From Beaufortia kweichowensis (lineage: Eukaryota > Chordata > Actinopteri > Cypriniformes > Gastromyzontidae): 64,000 bases of DNA. The stretch is taken from NCBI GenBank assembly GCA_019155185.1, contig CM032815.1:4907001-4971000 (forward strand), read 5' to 3'. The position numbers were made by a program, and so were the translations under genes. The notes under the pieces are model-generated. The model saw only the letters and a program-made list of their open reading frames with translations, ran no database searches and was not told the DNA's origin. This document shows positions 25,147 through 39,958 of this stretch, one piece after another; position 1 is the first letter of the stretch, and each line of letters starts with the position of its first letter.

Positions 25147-28100
25147 CTACTTTTTCTCATCCTGTCTTTTCTGAAGTGGCTTTTCCACCATCTCGCTTTT
25201 CTCTGCTCCTGGTTTGTCATTCACCACTGCTTTTGTAGTCTCCTTGGCTGTGGTCTTCAAGACACTCTTGATGCCCAGGTTGTCCACATTAAAAGCTGTG
25301 ACACCTACATTGACAGCAGACTGGACTGCAGTATTTGCAGCCTGCCCTGCCTCGTCTCCATACCTGATCACAAACATGGAGATTTCAAGCAGAAGCAATT
25401 CCAGATGTAAAGAAATCGAAATGCTTATTGGAAGAAGTTGCTAAATGTTATGTGTTGAAATAAATGGCAGATAATTGACCTTTAAAAGTAAATAAACAGA
25501 ACACAGTAGATATAATGCTGCCTTTATATCAGGTTTAATTCATAAAACACACTGACAGACAGAAAAAACATGCTCCAGTTAAGCAATCTGTATCAGGAAT
25601 TAGCCATTGTTGGTGTAGGTTAGAACTTGGCAGAGAGCAATATTTAGAAAACACACACAGTGCTTTACCCGCCACCATTTATATGTTGCTAGGGGGGTCC
25701 AAGAGGTTTCCCAGACCCCTAAATCTGTCAAAGCAACAGGAAAGAGTGAATTAAACTGTTTCCCCAAGCAGTGAAGTTAAGACAGGTATACAATAAAAGT
25801 TAGAAAACATTAGAGAGAAATCAAAGAATGAATTAAAAATGAGCAAAAGAAAACAAACACTTACTTGTGCCTCACAGTGGCGACAGTTTCTGAAGTTAAA
25901 CCTTTGCCAATAGTTTTTGCTGCCGTTTCCAGACTGGTCCAAACATTTAAAACACCTACAATGTGAAATACAGTTTACAGAATCACATCAAACATTAACA
26001 ATATACAATTGTCATATATATGTTTTACAATACTTTGATGAAAATGTAAAGTTAGTAATGCTATTTTTTGGACCCAAATTATTTTTTTTATTTCTCAAAG
26101 CCACATTATTAAAATCTCTTGGCAAGGAGAAGGTGGAAACAATCCAAAGTGTTTCATTACTAATCCATTACTAAAGTAATAACATTTTATTTTGATAAAG
26201 AATCTTTGAATTTCTTTGTATAATGTATTTCTGCTGATCCTTTACCAAAACATTTATCTCTGCATAAGTTTAATCTACAATGAAGGCACGATGGTTTACA
26301 CTGAATCAAAATTTTGAAGGATTTCTTTGGTTACCTTGTAGGCTGCTTCCTGCCACTAGTTTAACTCCATCCACTGTTGAAGTGCCATCTTTACTCATCT
26401 TTAGAGATTCTGGAATAAGTTTGCTTCCGTGTTTTTTGATGTGGGGAGCGAGTTCCTTTCCAACTTTACCGGCCACATTAGCAACACCATCCACTGGTGA
26501 ATTAAACAAACACAGTTATTGCATACACTGTTATAAATGAAAATGTATTCATAAGCAGTTGGTAAAATGCATAATTTTAGTACTCAAACCGAAAACAACC
26601 CATCTTACCTAGATACTGGCTGACTTTTACAGCACCGCCGGTTGCTTGCTTGGCTGCGTTTAAACCCTTGGTAACGGTGGGGCTGACCTCTGATGGGGTC
26701 TCCTCTGGTGTTATGTTTGCCCGTAGTCTGGTTGCACCACTCTGGATGGCTTTCCCTGTAGCTTCAGCTCCTCGCACAAGCCCCTGACTCAACCAAGAGG
26801 TCCCTGCACACAGAAACAGCCACAGTAAAAGAACTACAATCAGTCCATTTTCTTTTTCTTTCATTATGTATCTTGTTACTAAAAATAGCTTTTATGGGCC
26901 AGTTTAGCCTTCAATTCAATTATGCCTTTGCTAAATGCTGTATAACAAAATATTTCCAATAAAGAATTACAATTATTTGTGAAATTGCAGTTGACAGTAT
27001 GGCAATCACAAGTTATACCTTACAGGTATAATTTTGGGATGCACAAGATTGTAAATCTGCCCTTAATAATAGACGTTCACTGAACAGCGACCTCTAGTGG
27101 ATTTGTTTTTAAAAAGCAGCACGATGCTAATATTAATGCATGATTTTTCCATAACTTGAATGTTTTGTATTTTAGTCAGTCTTCTAAAATGTATTCATCA
27201 GCCGACCAATTTGAAAAAAGATTCAATGAGAAACCTTTTAATTTGTTGGGCACTAATCACTAATACATAGATCACTTTGTTAACTTAAGTTCAGACCTGA
27301 TAAAATGCTCTGTGAAATTTTTTCACTCCAGCCAGGAAGAGTTTTATTCTCCTCTCCTGGTGCTACAGATGTAGCTGTCCCAGCAGCTTCAACTGATCCA
27401 TCATCTGCCTTCAAAAGACAAGTAGACGACAGTTATGACCAGTAACAGGTAGAAAACCAATTTCTGGTAAAATCATATTAAAAAGTTTTATTACCTGGAC
27501 TCTGAGCTGTGCCAGCAATGAGAGTTGCTCTTTAAATAACTCTCTATCTGCTGCAGACACTTCTGAGGACAGTACAAGCCCCACGTAGGACCCTGGTACT
27601 GCTGCGTTTATGTCAGGAAATGTAAACACACCTTTGTTGCTGAGTAAAACAGGTGAATCTGGGTACAGCGGGTAGATCCAATCGCACACCTACAAACATA
27701 AAATCAAAGTTTTTTGCTCTTAGTTTTTAAAAGCATTATGCTTAAACCACACATAATTTAGATCATTTGAATATCAGTGCAACAATGGCACATCTGTGGT
27801 CAAATAAGACTGGAATTTTATTGCATTCTTCTCAAAGCCACCCTTTGTTTGGATGGCTAAAGCAGGACAAAGGACACTATTGGACACATGCAGCAGTCAC
27901 ATTAGGGCATGTGCACAGAGCCAACGGTCAGCCATTCATCGGTAATATTTGTATTTGCAGTGCAGACCAACACATTACAAAACCACTGATGTCAGACCTG
28001 ACACCCAACCAACACCATGCCCGGTTTTACTGGCTTTTTTGGGTGTGAAAGAAAAATCTGTATGTCAAAACAGGAGGAGTGATATATCTGCCTTTTCTGC

Positions 28101-29173
28101 AATCCTAAAGTAAAATATTTACAAACTGTGCCAACAAGTGTCAAATCTGGACTTATACATCCAAAAAGCCACATATGAAAACAACAAATAAAATAAGCCA
28201 AACCAAAAAAAAAAACTTTCACATATCAAAAGACACATGATCGCCTTCATTTTGATATGCATATAAGAATGTGCCTTTAATTGTATAACAAAAGCATGAT
28301 AGTAAATTTAGTTATCTTGCTGTTAGTCATAAACTGTTGTTTATGAACCTAACATGCTTTAACAAATCTAGCCACGTATCAAAAACAGCTTTTAAATTCT
28401 TACTCTAAATTTACTCATATGATAAAAATATTTCAATTCAACCCTGTTACCTGTAGGTAGGCTGGAGCATAGCTGGCACTGCTGTTTGCATTCTGATTCC
28501 TGTACAAGATTATTCGCAGGTACCCTGGATAAGAAGGGGCGCTGACATGGCCTTCAGCAGACACCAAGAACAACTGCACCCCACTGGGCAAGAATATAAT
28601 CTCCATTCCAGCCTCTCTGAGATTGACAGGAGCAAAACCCTGACGTTGGGGCATCTGGTCTCCAGCAGGTTGAAATGACCCTCCATGAGAGAGTGACAAA
28701 TGCCCATTTGCTGGTTGTGGGGTGTATGCTGGTGGAACCTCACTGGGCACAGCGAGACCCACGGCAGGTGAGGCAGGCAGAGCAGGGGCCCCTCCTGACA
28801 GGTTGTCTGGGTGATGGGGTCTGGTGTTAGGTAGGGGCTGGGGGTCTTGTAAGACAGGAAGGGTCGGATAAAGGCGCTGACCTGAAGTCGATGTGGACTC
28901 CAGCTCTGCTAAACGAGAAGCGATGGTGTTTAAGGTCTTACTCATCTTCAGTTGAGTCTGTCGCGCAAAGTCCCAACTGGGTCCGACGCAGTGGTTGCCC
29001 TTCGTATTAACATCCAGCCCACTGACAAGATGCTGCCTGCCCTGTCTGTACATAACGAGAGCTTGTGCTTTATTCCCGGTCTCATCGTACTGAAGCCCCG
29101 TTTTGAGACATTGTAAGGCTTGATCGTAGTGCTCCCGAATTTTGTGAAATTCAGCCGGTTCGGCGGACGCCAT
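25147..29173 (-). CDS. spart: Spartin (SPG20)
   Basis: Cytosolic adaptor for endosomal trafficking, lipid-droplet turnover and cytokinesis; human loss causes Troyer syndrome. Coding exons: 28451-29173, 27495-27689, 27297-27408, 26609-26803, 26335-26493, 25865-25955 and 25147-25363, total 1692 bp (563 residues; human 666), all joining in frame. An N-terminal MIT domain (about 10-90, IREHYDQALQCLKTGLQYDE) binds ESCRT-III. A Pro-rich linker, shorter than in human, carries a PPAY-type motif (VPPAYTPQ) that in spartin recruits Nedd4-family ligases. The C-terminal senescence domain (about 330-520) shows SWLSQGLVRGAEATGKAI, VTKGLNAAKQATGGAVK, KELAPHIKKHGSKLIPESLK and SAVNVGVTAFNVDN. The ATG at 29173 matches the conserved start before the MIT domain. 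A minus-strand AATAAA at 24628-24633 would give a 3' UTR of about 0.5 kb. Confidence 0.96.
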
Positions 29174-29640
29174 TCGAGAACTTTAAATCTGGAGAAGCAC
29201 AAACCTTGTCAATATTAAGACAACACAAGCGCTTTAAAATACGCCCGGCTGGGTGGATAAACTTTCCCATGACGTTGCCTAGACACGAAGTTAATGCAAC
29301 CAAGCGAGTTTGACTAGGTTGCTATAAAAGGCGCAAGTTCTGTGACGCGTCATACCACATTACAAGTTTGCCTTAAACTGATCACGGAGAATGCGCTCCC
29401 GCAACGTACGTGAATTGCGTACGGTTTTAGCGCAACAGAACGGTTTAAAGCCAATTCACCAGACAGACAAACCATTTTGTTGTGTCAATGTCAAACCTCT
29501 GAAGCAATGTAAATAAGACTTAGAACTGTGAATGGGACAATAGACAAACCTTTACGTGTTCGTCGCCCAGTCACAGCGCTCATAGGCAATACGTGAACGC
29601 TAGAGGGCGCCATACACCACTAGTTTGATTTGTCTCGTTC
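29174..29640 (-). promoter_or_regulatory. spart upstream region
   Basis: Short CpG-containing stretch between the spart start and the ccna1 3' end (spart and ccna1 are both on the minus strand). No coding ORF. It must hold the spart promoter and 5' UTR; no single start site can be chosen. Confidence 0.4.
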
Positions 29641-30026
29641 TGCATTTAAAGCCTACCATAGTTGAAAAACTTAAGACAGCATTGGCACTCGTTTCGTTTT
29701 ATTGAAAAGGTACAGTACAGTCTGAAGCACATGGTTTACTACACAACGTAAAATACAGGGTATAAAGACAAAGACCTAATAGAGACGTGGTATAACAAGT
29801 CAGGTTTTACTCAGTCCAAGTATGCAAGTGTACAACTATCAGATCAACAGCATGTACACGAAACAAGTTACCATTTTATTCATTACTTTAGTCTTAAAAT
29901 TAGCCTATGATAAAAATCACATTTTAAGTTTAAAAAGCAACATTTAAAAACATGTCATTCAGTATTTACAAAAGACTTAAGCGCTGCAGTTATTGCTTTG
30001 GCCAGGAGGCACTCATGTGGTCATCA

Positions 30027-31854
30027 TTACGGTAGAGGCAAAGTCTCCACAGGTTTGAGCAGAGACACACCATTATACCTAAAAGACATGTCATTAGTGA
30101 CTATTATACACACCTCTAGACACAATTAGCCCCTTGTACACAAACGCTTACGTTGAGCTCTTGAACTTCTCCTGGATTGCCCTCTGAGGTCGACTTGCAG
30201 CATCTACATGGAGTTTGTGAAGCGCTTTCAAACATGGGATGATGACCGTCAGAGAATAACCAGTGAAGGCGTACAAGTTCTCATGCTGTGAAAATGCAGA
30301 TGGATTTTTAGGTGAAGTGGGGCTCAAACCCAACCCTCACGGTCACAGATGTGCATTTGTAACAAAGCCCAACTGTGTGGATTCAGTTTACAAGACTACA
30401 GCAGAAACAATTTACCTAGTCTAAAAGCTAGCAATTGGTTCCCCCCAAATAAAGCAGTCAGTGAAAGGTTGATGACTCACCCACAGAGCTCCATTTAGTG
30501 TGTAGTTGGCCAGACAATATGCTGCAGCAGCAATCTTGGATGGGAGATACTGCACAAAAGGATCAACCTCCAGCAAACTCAACTCTGAAAGATACTATAG
30601 GGCAGAGAAACAGAAATCAATATCCAATTGAATCAAAAACACAAGGCACACTACAAGTCTCACCAAAGCCAGGTTTGTAGTCCTGGCACAGATATGCTCT
30701 TCCAAAGTGTACTGCATCAGAAACTGGAGAACAGTTGGCGCAGTCATATCAAAAGCAAGCACACGGAGCAAGTGCTGCTCCATTCGAAGCAGCTGTTTCT
30801 TTGTGTACGTGTCATCAGTGATGTACACAAACTCATCCAATTCTGGAGGATACACCTCCTCGTATTTCCTAATAAGAAAGGAACAGTTAAACGTGCCAGA
30901 AGGATGAAGCAAAGAAAAGTGCATCACTTACGCAGCCAGGAGAAGAGCAGCAGTTCCCACAAGCTGCAGTTTTCCTCGTAGCACAGACATGCATGAAAGA
31001 AATCGGTCCAGGTAGTTCACAGCCAGGCAGAGAGTCTCTGAGCACAGCTTGTACTCCTCACCTACTTCGACCAACCAGTCGACAAGGATAACCCTCATGC
31101 AGTTGGTGATGTCCGGCTGCTTTCTCATGTAGTTAGGTTTTGGCCTGTATTTGATCTGAGGTGTACAATGCATTACCAACCCGAGATGGAAATACAAACC
31201 TATAATTTAGGAAACCAACTAAATACACCCACTTCACATTCCCGCAGATACCGATGAATATCCTCAGAATATTCTGGGACACAAAAGACATCCTGCAAAG
31301 TTTCTTCTTCTTCTGGCAGGGACTGCATGGAAGCATCCATGCACGAGCCTATACAATAGGCAATTGCATAGACGCGTCAAAAAAAACTATTCTGGACCAT
31401 ATAAAATGACCATGCTTGACACAAATACAGCATCACACCTGAACCAATATCATTGACAGCATCATCTAGCAGGAGCAGCTCTGAGGCCAACAAGAATGAC
31501 GCCGGTTGTTCACGTGACCTCGCAGACACGGGCTCGGGCGCGTGGACATCAAGTGTAGTACTCGGCTGGCAAACGTGGGAGTTATGGACGGAAACGTCCT
31601 GAAAGACTTGGCCATATTTGGTAGAAACCTTAAAGCAACACAAACCATTACGTTTCTATAAAGAACTGGGGCGAATTTAACCACCCGACACTAACCTCCC
31701 CAAATACTCGATTATGCTGATCGTTCTCGGTCAAAACGCCAAGCACAGTCCTCTGGCCGGGCTTGTGAGCGCGCATGCCATCCACTCGCCCCAAACCCGT
31801 AACGTTTGCCTGAGTGGTACGACTTGCAAGAGGAGCGAGGCTTCGGGAAGTCAT
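30027..31854 (-). CDS. ccna1: Cyclin A1
   Basis: Regulatory subunit of CDK2/CDK1, in vertebrates mainly in male germ cells and early embryos. Coding exons: 31696-31854, 31445-31628, 31233-31348, 30932-31155, 30664-30868, 30481-30594, 30152-30285 and 30027-30078; total 1188 bp, 395 residues (human 465, longer N-terminus). The N-terminus has a destruction box, RTVLGVLTEN (35-44), for APC/C degradation. Cyclin box 1 shows the MRVILVDWLVEVGEEYKL patch (MRAIL-type, with V for A), then LAVNYLDRFLSCMSVLRGKL and KYEEVYPPELDEFVYITDDT. Cyclin box 2 runs from LSELSLLEVDPFVQYLPS to the end. Exon 2 has two in-frame donors (after GATATTG or six bases later), so DIGS or DIGSGS could be made. A minus-strand AATAAA at 29698-29703 fits the 3' end. 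It is cyclin A1 rather than A2 because of its place between spart and sertm1. Confidence 0.96.
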
Positions 31855-32120
31855 CTTTAAAACAAATCGAAATAAAGTCCCTTTAACATTAGCTTAAAGT
31901 CTACATTAATGTAGTGGCTTAAGCAATAAGTTACGTGCAGTAAATCTAGACGTCATTCAATACGTAAATATTTTAACACTAGGGCAAATAAGATGCATTA
32001 CAAAACCCAAACCAAACCTTGCTTTTGTGCTACTCCTGTTTCCTTTAAAAAGTAAACAAGACTGCAAAGAGAGAATTAAAGTGCTTTGAACTTGACCGTC
32101 ACTTCACCTCTTTTATACTT
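31855..32120 (-). promoter_or_regulatory. ccna1 promoter region
   Basis: Directly upstream of the ccna1 ATG. It contains TTTGAA at 32085-32090 (minus TTCAAA), a match to the CHR core that in other G2/M genes binds DREAM/MMB; one such hexamer can occur by chance. No TATA box in a convincing place. Confidence 0.3.
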
Positions 32121-32394
32121 GCACCTACATATTCATGACCAAACGACATAGTACTAATTAGCACATTAGTACTAAATTGAGTTCTGTTGCTTTTACAGCC
32201 ATTGCAAATTAATGCTAATGAGGCTAAGCCTGAGGATCAGTCACGTGAGACCGTAACCATAGGAATGGAGCATGCGTTTTTACATTGCGCACTGGGAACG
32301 TATAGACGTGACGCACACGGAATATCAACACACATTCATTTTTTTAAATGATAATATTCGATATTAAAATATGTGCATATGTGTAAACCAATAA

Positions 32395-32413
32395 CATATA
32401 TATATATATATAT
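32395..32413. repeat. (TA)n microsatellite
   Basis: About nine TA units upstream of ccna1. Confidence 0.9.
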
Positions 32414-35400
32414 CAGTTGCTGTAATTATTTATTTAACATATTATAATTCATAATATAACAGCCTTTTAATTACTTTATGCAGTTCACTGGTGCAACAAA
32501 TGATTTTAAAAGGTACAATTATGACCAAAGCCTTTGAAAGTTGAAAATTCTCTGCAGTTGTCACGCTATAAATCCTATTAAAAACCTTCACAATTAAAAT
32601 GCATCAGGTCTGAGTTTAACAGCATACAAACATCTCAATGCAGGATTTACACATAGATGCATTCACAGTCCAGCTGACATGCAGGATAAGAGCCTTAAAA
32701 CAGCACTGTATATAAAGAGAGTATTTATTGCAATTTTGAACATTTTTAGTGATACACAAAACAGGTAAAGGGATAGCCCCACCTTGTTATGACTTTCTTC
32801 TCTCATTAACACACATTGAATGTTGAAAACAGACTGCCTTACAGTTGCATTTGTTTCCTTACGATGAAAGTGAATAGTGACCAAGACTGTCAATCCATAA
32901 CATTCTGTTTTCAGAGGAAAGGAATGAATTCCTCCTGTCTTAACAGGGTCATCAATTGTTGGGTTTATTCTTGGAAACAGACTCTGTCTGGAACTAATGC
33001 AATGTTCCCATCCTTTACCACTGTTGTTTTCTCTTTGTCTGATTTTGACAATAATAGAATCCTGACAGACAGAGCAAGACTGAAGCTGCTCACTGAGGTC
33101 TAAATCAGATACTGTGGGTAAACAAACCTTTAGACATGACACAGAAAGTCTGTTTACTATTTAGTAGTGCTAAAAAATTTATGTGGGATTTTGTTCCTGC
33201 CTAAGTACACTCATATGAAATCCACACGAGGAAGGCTTGAGAGAATGCAACGTTCTTGTTTTTCTAATGTGTGTTTTCTCAGAAAACAAAGTGCCAAAAT
33301 CACTTTATCACCACTGTATCCCCCTGAAACACAGTTAAAAAACACATGTCACTTGATAATTTATAACATGAATAGTTTGGGCAAGGTTGTAACTGTACAT
33401 TTGAGAGAGAAGATTGAATTGGGCCCATGCCATTCCATTACCTTGATGTATTGCATCTGACAATCTGCAGGCTGCTGAAGTATAGCAATAAATTTCCACT
33501 TCTCATATGTGCTGTAAACTGTCAATGGCAAGTTTCCTGTGTGGTGCAAAGACACTGCAGAGCTGAAGATGATGAGTTTAATGTAGTAAAATAAGACACA
33601 TGGGGGAATAAATATGGATTTTTCAATGTAATTTCTCAATAATGTATAAATCTAGAATCTTGTAATAAAGAATAAATCTTATTGGAAAAGAGATCTTTAA
33701 AATTTTATTAAATGAATTTTAAATTAAACGTCTTTATATCACATATAATTTTTTTATTTTTTGTTTGAGAGAGCTACACAACTGTCCCTTGCCATAGAAG
33801 ATAATTGTATTAAAGTTTGTGGCGCATTACTGCTTTCAATGTTAATACTGTGTTGCCATAAATAAAACCACAGTGACATATAATGAAGACAGTGATATTG
33901 AATTATGGGTAGGGGTCACAGGCAATTACCCCATGCCGGATCGAATGTATCATCACATGCAGAAGAGAAAAAAGAGCTCTAGATTTGTTGACTGTATTGG
34001 GTAACATGCCTTAGTCCTTTTTGAATAAAATGTTAAAAACTCAGAAGACTTGGAAAAACTGGAAGAGGAAGAAAAAAAAGAATTCTCCATGGAGCGCTAC
34101 TCTGACATGCTCCACTGTGTAAACCTCCACAGAGTATTGCACGGGATAATCCTGATTGACATGTTGCCTTTTTCTGCCACAAAGCTTCTTTAAACATGAC
34201 ATTTATGTCGAAACCAGTAGAGCAGACGGCGGGTAAACGGATGATTCATTATCAATGCAACCCTTTAGCTTGCAGTAAGAACAGGGTCTAATCGAAACGG
34301 TTCAGACGACTGGTGTGTGTTAACATCTGACCCACTTGCATGCACAGCTGGGCTAAATCGCTTGCATCAAGGGAATAACCTTCTCCCATTTATAAAGTTT
34401 TGTGGATTAGAAGAAAAAATCCACCAAGGCGATGTCCTTATCAAAATCCAACAGCATTCACTCATGCGCCTCAGTGCTGAAGCAATTATGAAGGCCCAAA
34501 GGACAGATTCAAGAAGGGTACCCACGTTCCCCGATGGGCCTCTGAGATGATACTGGAGTAGCGCCAGTGTATGTCTAGGGGTAGATATTGTCCTCTATCT
34601 CCCTGTCCTTGCAAATTTTATGAGGCACGAGAATATTCTCATGAATCTGAAGAAAGTCTGTTTGAAAGTGAAAACACAACTATTCGTTATTTCATTCCTT
34701 TTTATAATACAAAACAATAGAAGATGGCCGTGCCAGACAGCCACGCTTTGGTTTTCGAGGATCCAGAATCTAAAGGAGATTCTGCCATCTTAAGCGCACA
34801 GAACTGAGAAGATAAGACGTTCCCAGGAGGCATGAAGCGTCTGTCCTATTGACATGCATAGCTCTGCCCCACTGCTCGCATCCAGAGCTCCATGCATATG
34901 CCAGCCTGCACCACAGTCTCTGTAAAAAGACGTGTTGAAAAATTTGGTTACTAAGATTACAAGATTTTATCAGAGAGACAGTCATTTTTTGAAACACATG
35001 GTCAGTGTACCAACTGTTTGATTGATATTATCAGTCCTTCATTTTACATTTGCAACAAAGATGTGAACCAAAACAAATAATTTGATATGAAATAATATTT
35101 CTCCATAAATTCATGTCTGATTTACAAAGCAGATCCGTCAGATATGAATGTAACTCAGTCAGACCTAAAATCCCTAAAGGTCTCATTGAGTGCTCATATA
35201 ATTAAGAGCTCACTGATATTTCTCCTGTTACAATAAAGCGTTGTGAAAGGGCTGTCTTCTTGTGATGTTGATGAGGGTGGTGATTAGTTCTGTCAGATAA
35301 AAATGACTGAGCCCATCACCATAGGGATCACCGATCCCTGTTGCGGTCAGACATACCGAGAATGATCTCCCTTTTGTTGCTGGTGTCAAAACCGCCAACA

Positions 35401-35639
35401 TTTGCAAGACAAGGTAGTATCAAGAAGGTATTCAAATGCTAATTATAGTCATTAAAGCGTGCATGAATGTGTCATCTTTTGAGAGTTCTGCACCGCCTTG
35501 TTCAATGGTGATCAAACATTTAGTCTTTAATTGAAACCTACATCAAGCAAGTAAAGAAAGGCATAATACGTCAATGGAAATGAGAGAGGGAGAACGGGAA
35601 AGAGAGAGAGATGATACGAATCAAATGAAGCAAGAGGGA

Positions 35640-35885
35640 GGGGGAAATCAGAGTACAACAGCTGGACAGTCAATATTCAGCCCACTGTTGAGGCTCGGTG
35701 CACCAGAGCGAACACATTCAAATATTTTCTTCCTCTTTTACTCTCAATACAAACAAGGTGGCATCTATTTCTGCATTTATGTTTTAGTTCAAGAAAAGCC
35801 ACGAGGAATTCGCACCAGGACCGTGAGATGAGCACGATGGATAGCGGTGTGTTTTAGTACGACGACACTCTTCTGCATTAGAAAG
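35640..35885 (+). other. Possible 5' UTR exon of sertm1
   Basis: The sertm1 coding exon has a strong acceptor, so a 5' exon must lie upstream. This block is GC-richer than its neighbours and ends in a plausible donor (GAAAG then GTCAGTAG at 35885/35886). Its open reading frame matches nothing. Weak inference. Confidence 0.25.
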
Positions 35886-36671
35886 GTCAGTAGTTTCTTT
35901 TATCAATGCAGTGCCAGTGACTAAACATTACCGTCTACTGTTCTGTGTCACAGAAAGTTGATTTTTATAGGTTAATGTAAAATATCTACTATTTCAGCTG
36001 TCATTAGCAAACATTGAAAAAACTATCTGAAATGTGATGAACAATAGTCTTTGCAAAATTCTTTTGCAATAAGTCATTGTGGAGTCACACAAATATTTCA
36101 GACACATTCTCATAAATAATGAATCGTAAATAGCTGTTTCATAGTTGAATTCTAATCTAATCATGACAAACTATATATATTGAAGAAAATATATAAGACT
36201 CAAGAATAAATATCTAAAATTAAATATCAAAATACCTCAAATTAAAACAATAAAAAAGATTTTAAAAAATTAATGTAAAAAATTTCAATATCTAAAATGT
36301 GAAAAATGGTTCAATATGTGCAGTGACAGTTATCAGGTTAAAAAATAGATAAATAAGAAATAAATTATTAAAATGTAAATGAGTCAATTTTTCTGGCAAA
36401 AAACAGAAATCTGTAATTATGTAGTGCTGATTTTAAAACAATACATTCTATAACGTAAGATATATTAAAAATTAATAAGACAAGTTATTTTACACACATG
36501 ACCCACCCTTTATAAATAGCTAAACTGTTTAAAAAGATCTGAAATGCGATTTATTAAAATACACTAGAAATTTTCCGATAATAGATCATAGTTATATACA
36601 GTAGCAGTCAATATATAAATATTTCAGACACACATTTGTAATGTCATCAGACAGACATTCCAGTCAGTAGC

Positions 36672-36676
<5 letters not shown>

Positions 36677-36711
<35 letters not shown>
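36677..36711. repeat. (CT)n microsatellite
   Basis: About 17 uninterrupted CT units in the ccna1-sertm1 interval. Confidence 0.95.
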
Positions 36712-36716
<5 letters not shown>

Positions 36717-38461
36717 TTCTCCAACCCTCTCCTCATTGATTCACATCCTCTGTGTCTTTGTTTGAGCATCATTTTCTTAATGGCCACATTCTAGTTCTAT
36801 AAGCTTGCCTTTTATGAAATCTATAAACAGAGATTACACAGGAGACTGAAATTACCCACTGAACTCCTCTTGGAATTGAAAAGGCGTACCATAGCAGAGG
36901 TGAATCACAGGAGGAATCAAATGATATAAATTTCCTCAGGGATTCAGATCTCACTCATAAATTGAAAAGCTGTTGGGGGTAACATTAAGGGTAGAGTTAA
37001 CTTGGATGCCTGCTGGATTTGTGGCAGAGCTAACTGTTGATTGAAGAAATGTTCTGGAAAATAAGTGTGATTCCCTGATGCTGCAATAAGGGAAAGCTGT
37101 CTCGGCATGCTCTCTGCTTCTTATGACTCAGACAGAAAGGAGTTATAAATCATTCTTTTTATAATAACTCTAACCACATGCTCTCTGGGCCCACTTTGGC
37201 TCAGACAAAAGTCGTCTCACACAAAAGTGCTTCAGTGACCAAAAAATCCACCAAACAAGCAAATAGCAAGTTTTGTGTATTGAGGTGGACCACATTCTAA
37301 AAATACTTCTCTTGGATTGTGCAACATCTGTGTGCAATATTCGAAAAAGTCAAAAATAAATACTCACATACTTACAATACCCTCCCAGCACAGAACATTT
37401 CCTTAACCTCAAGTATTATTTACTGTACTTAAATTTGAAACCAAATAATAACCTTCCCAGAATGTTTTGAGAACTATAAACAAATGTAACCATAAATTTC
37501 CATAAAAACAACATTCCAAGAAAGAACCAAGAACCATTTTAGACAGGGTCAGTCTAAAATTAATTAAAATCTAAATTATATTCTTCAACCATGCACTTGC
37601 GATTAAGAACAATTATGCATAACAAAATAAGTGATGCATATGGCGCACTGAAATCAGACGGCAAACACACAGCTCATTTACACGTTAATGCACCCACAAC
37701 TCGTGCACTCTTTTTTGAATTGAAAGCAAAATAAAACGGATTCTCGCACACCTGAGGTGACCTCAGCTGAATTATGCTTGCCTCTGGGGAAATTTGTGAG
37801 AACTAAATGTGAATCATGCAATGTTGCCTGTCAGCTTGCAAATATGAAATACTTTCCTGCTTAAAGCTGAAAGCATTAGAGACAAAAACAACATCAGATG
37901 TGAATAAGGAAATCAGACCGGCACTGTAAAAACACTTTTTGCATCCCGTTTTTTGATAGCGACAGCCTGTCTAACAAAAGATTCAGCATTTTGTACTTTT
38001 TTAACTCGGGAAGCCGTGACCTTTCCCGCTCAGGTACCGTTCAATCTATTATTTATAAGCTGAGTGTGCAGGCGGAGTAAACAACAGAATGACCTTCAGT
38101 GTGCACCGCTTAGCCGATGTGACCACCCCAAAGTCCTAATGGACCAGATGTGACCCTAACAACAACACCCACCAGCCTACGAGTCCACTGATACACATGT
38201 TGCCTGGATACAAAAAGCATAATTAAACGTGATTATTATTCTCTTCACATTCAATCTGAAGTATTTAAGTGTTCAGGTTGTTGTTTTATTAAGCAGTAAT
38301 TCAACAGAGAGAGAGATTAGAAAAGTAAACAGTATGTTGTGTGCCATAAACCCTGACTGGGATTAGAGTTTTTAATGTTTGCCTGAGAGTATTATAGTTT
38401 GAATAAAAATCTTTCAACAACTACAAATTTACTAATTGAAAACTACTAGTAGATATTTGTT

Positions 38462-38480
38462 TATATATATATATATATAC
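38462..38480. repeat. (TA)n microsatellite before the sertm1 exon
   Basis: About nine TA units, ending some 30 bp before the sertm1 splice acceptor; length change here could alter the polypyrimidine or branch region. Confidence 0.9.
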
Positions 38481-38528
38481 TTGATATCTATATTCTCTCT
38501 ACCCCATAGATTTCCAAATCCCACAGAG

Positions 38529-39958
<1,430 letters not shown>

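Larger units (their letters stand above)
32121..38509. other. Gene-poor interval between ccna1 and sertm1
   Basis: No recognised coding exon in over 6 kb. It contains (TA)n at 32395-32413, a dispersed-repeat-like end near 32765-32880 (AAAGGGATAG, then a CTTTCTTCT run), a (GA)-rich tract at 35574-35612 and (CT)n at 36677-36711. Several blocks of mixed, non-repetitive composition (about 34050-34560, 35150-35400, 37700-38200) could be conserved regulatory elements. A possible sertm1 5' UTR exon ends near 35885. Confidence 0.4.

Noticed and set aside
27767..28048. 93-codon plus ORF in a spart intron.
   Set aside because: No recognised family and no splice context; may be part of an old dispersed repeat, but I could not match it.
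35574..35831. 85-codon plus ORF starting MEMREGERERERDD.
   Set aside because: It begins in a (GA)-rich tract and matches nothing; the region is kept only as a weak 5' UTR candidate for sertm1.
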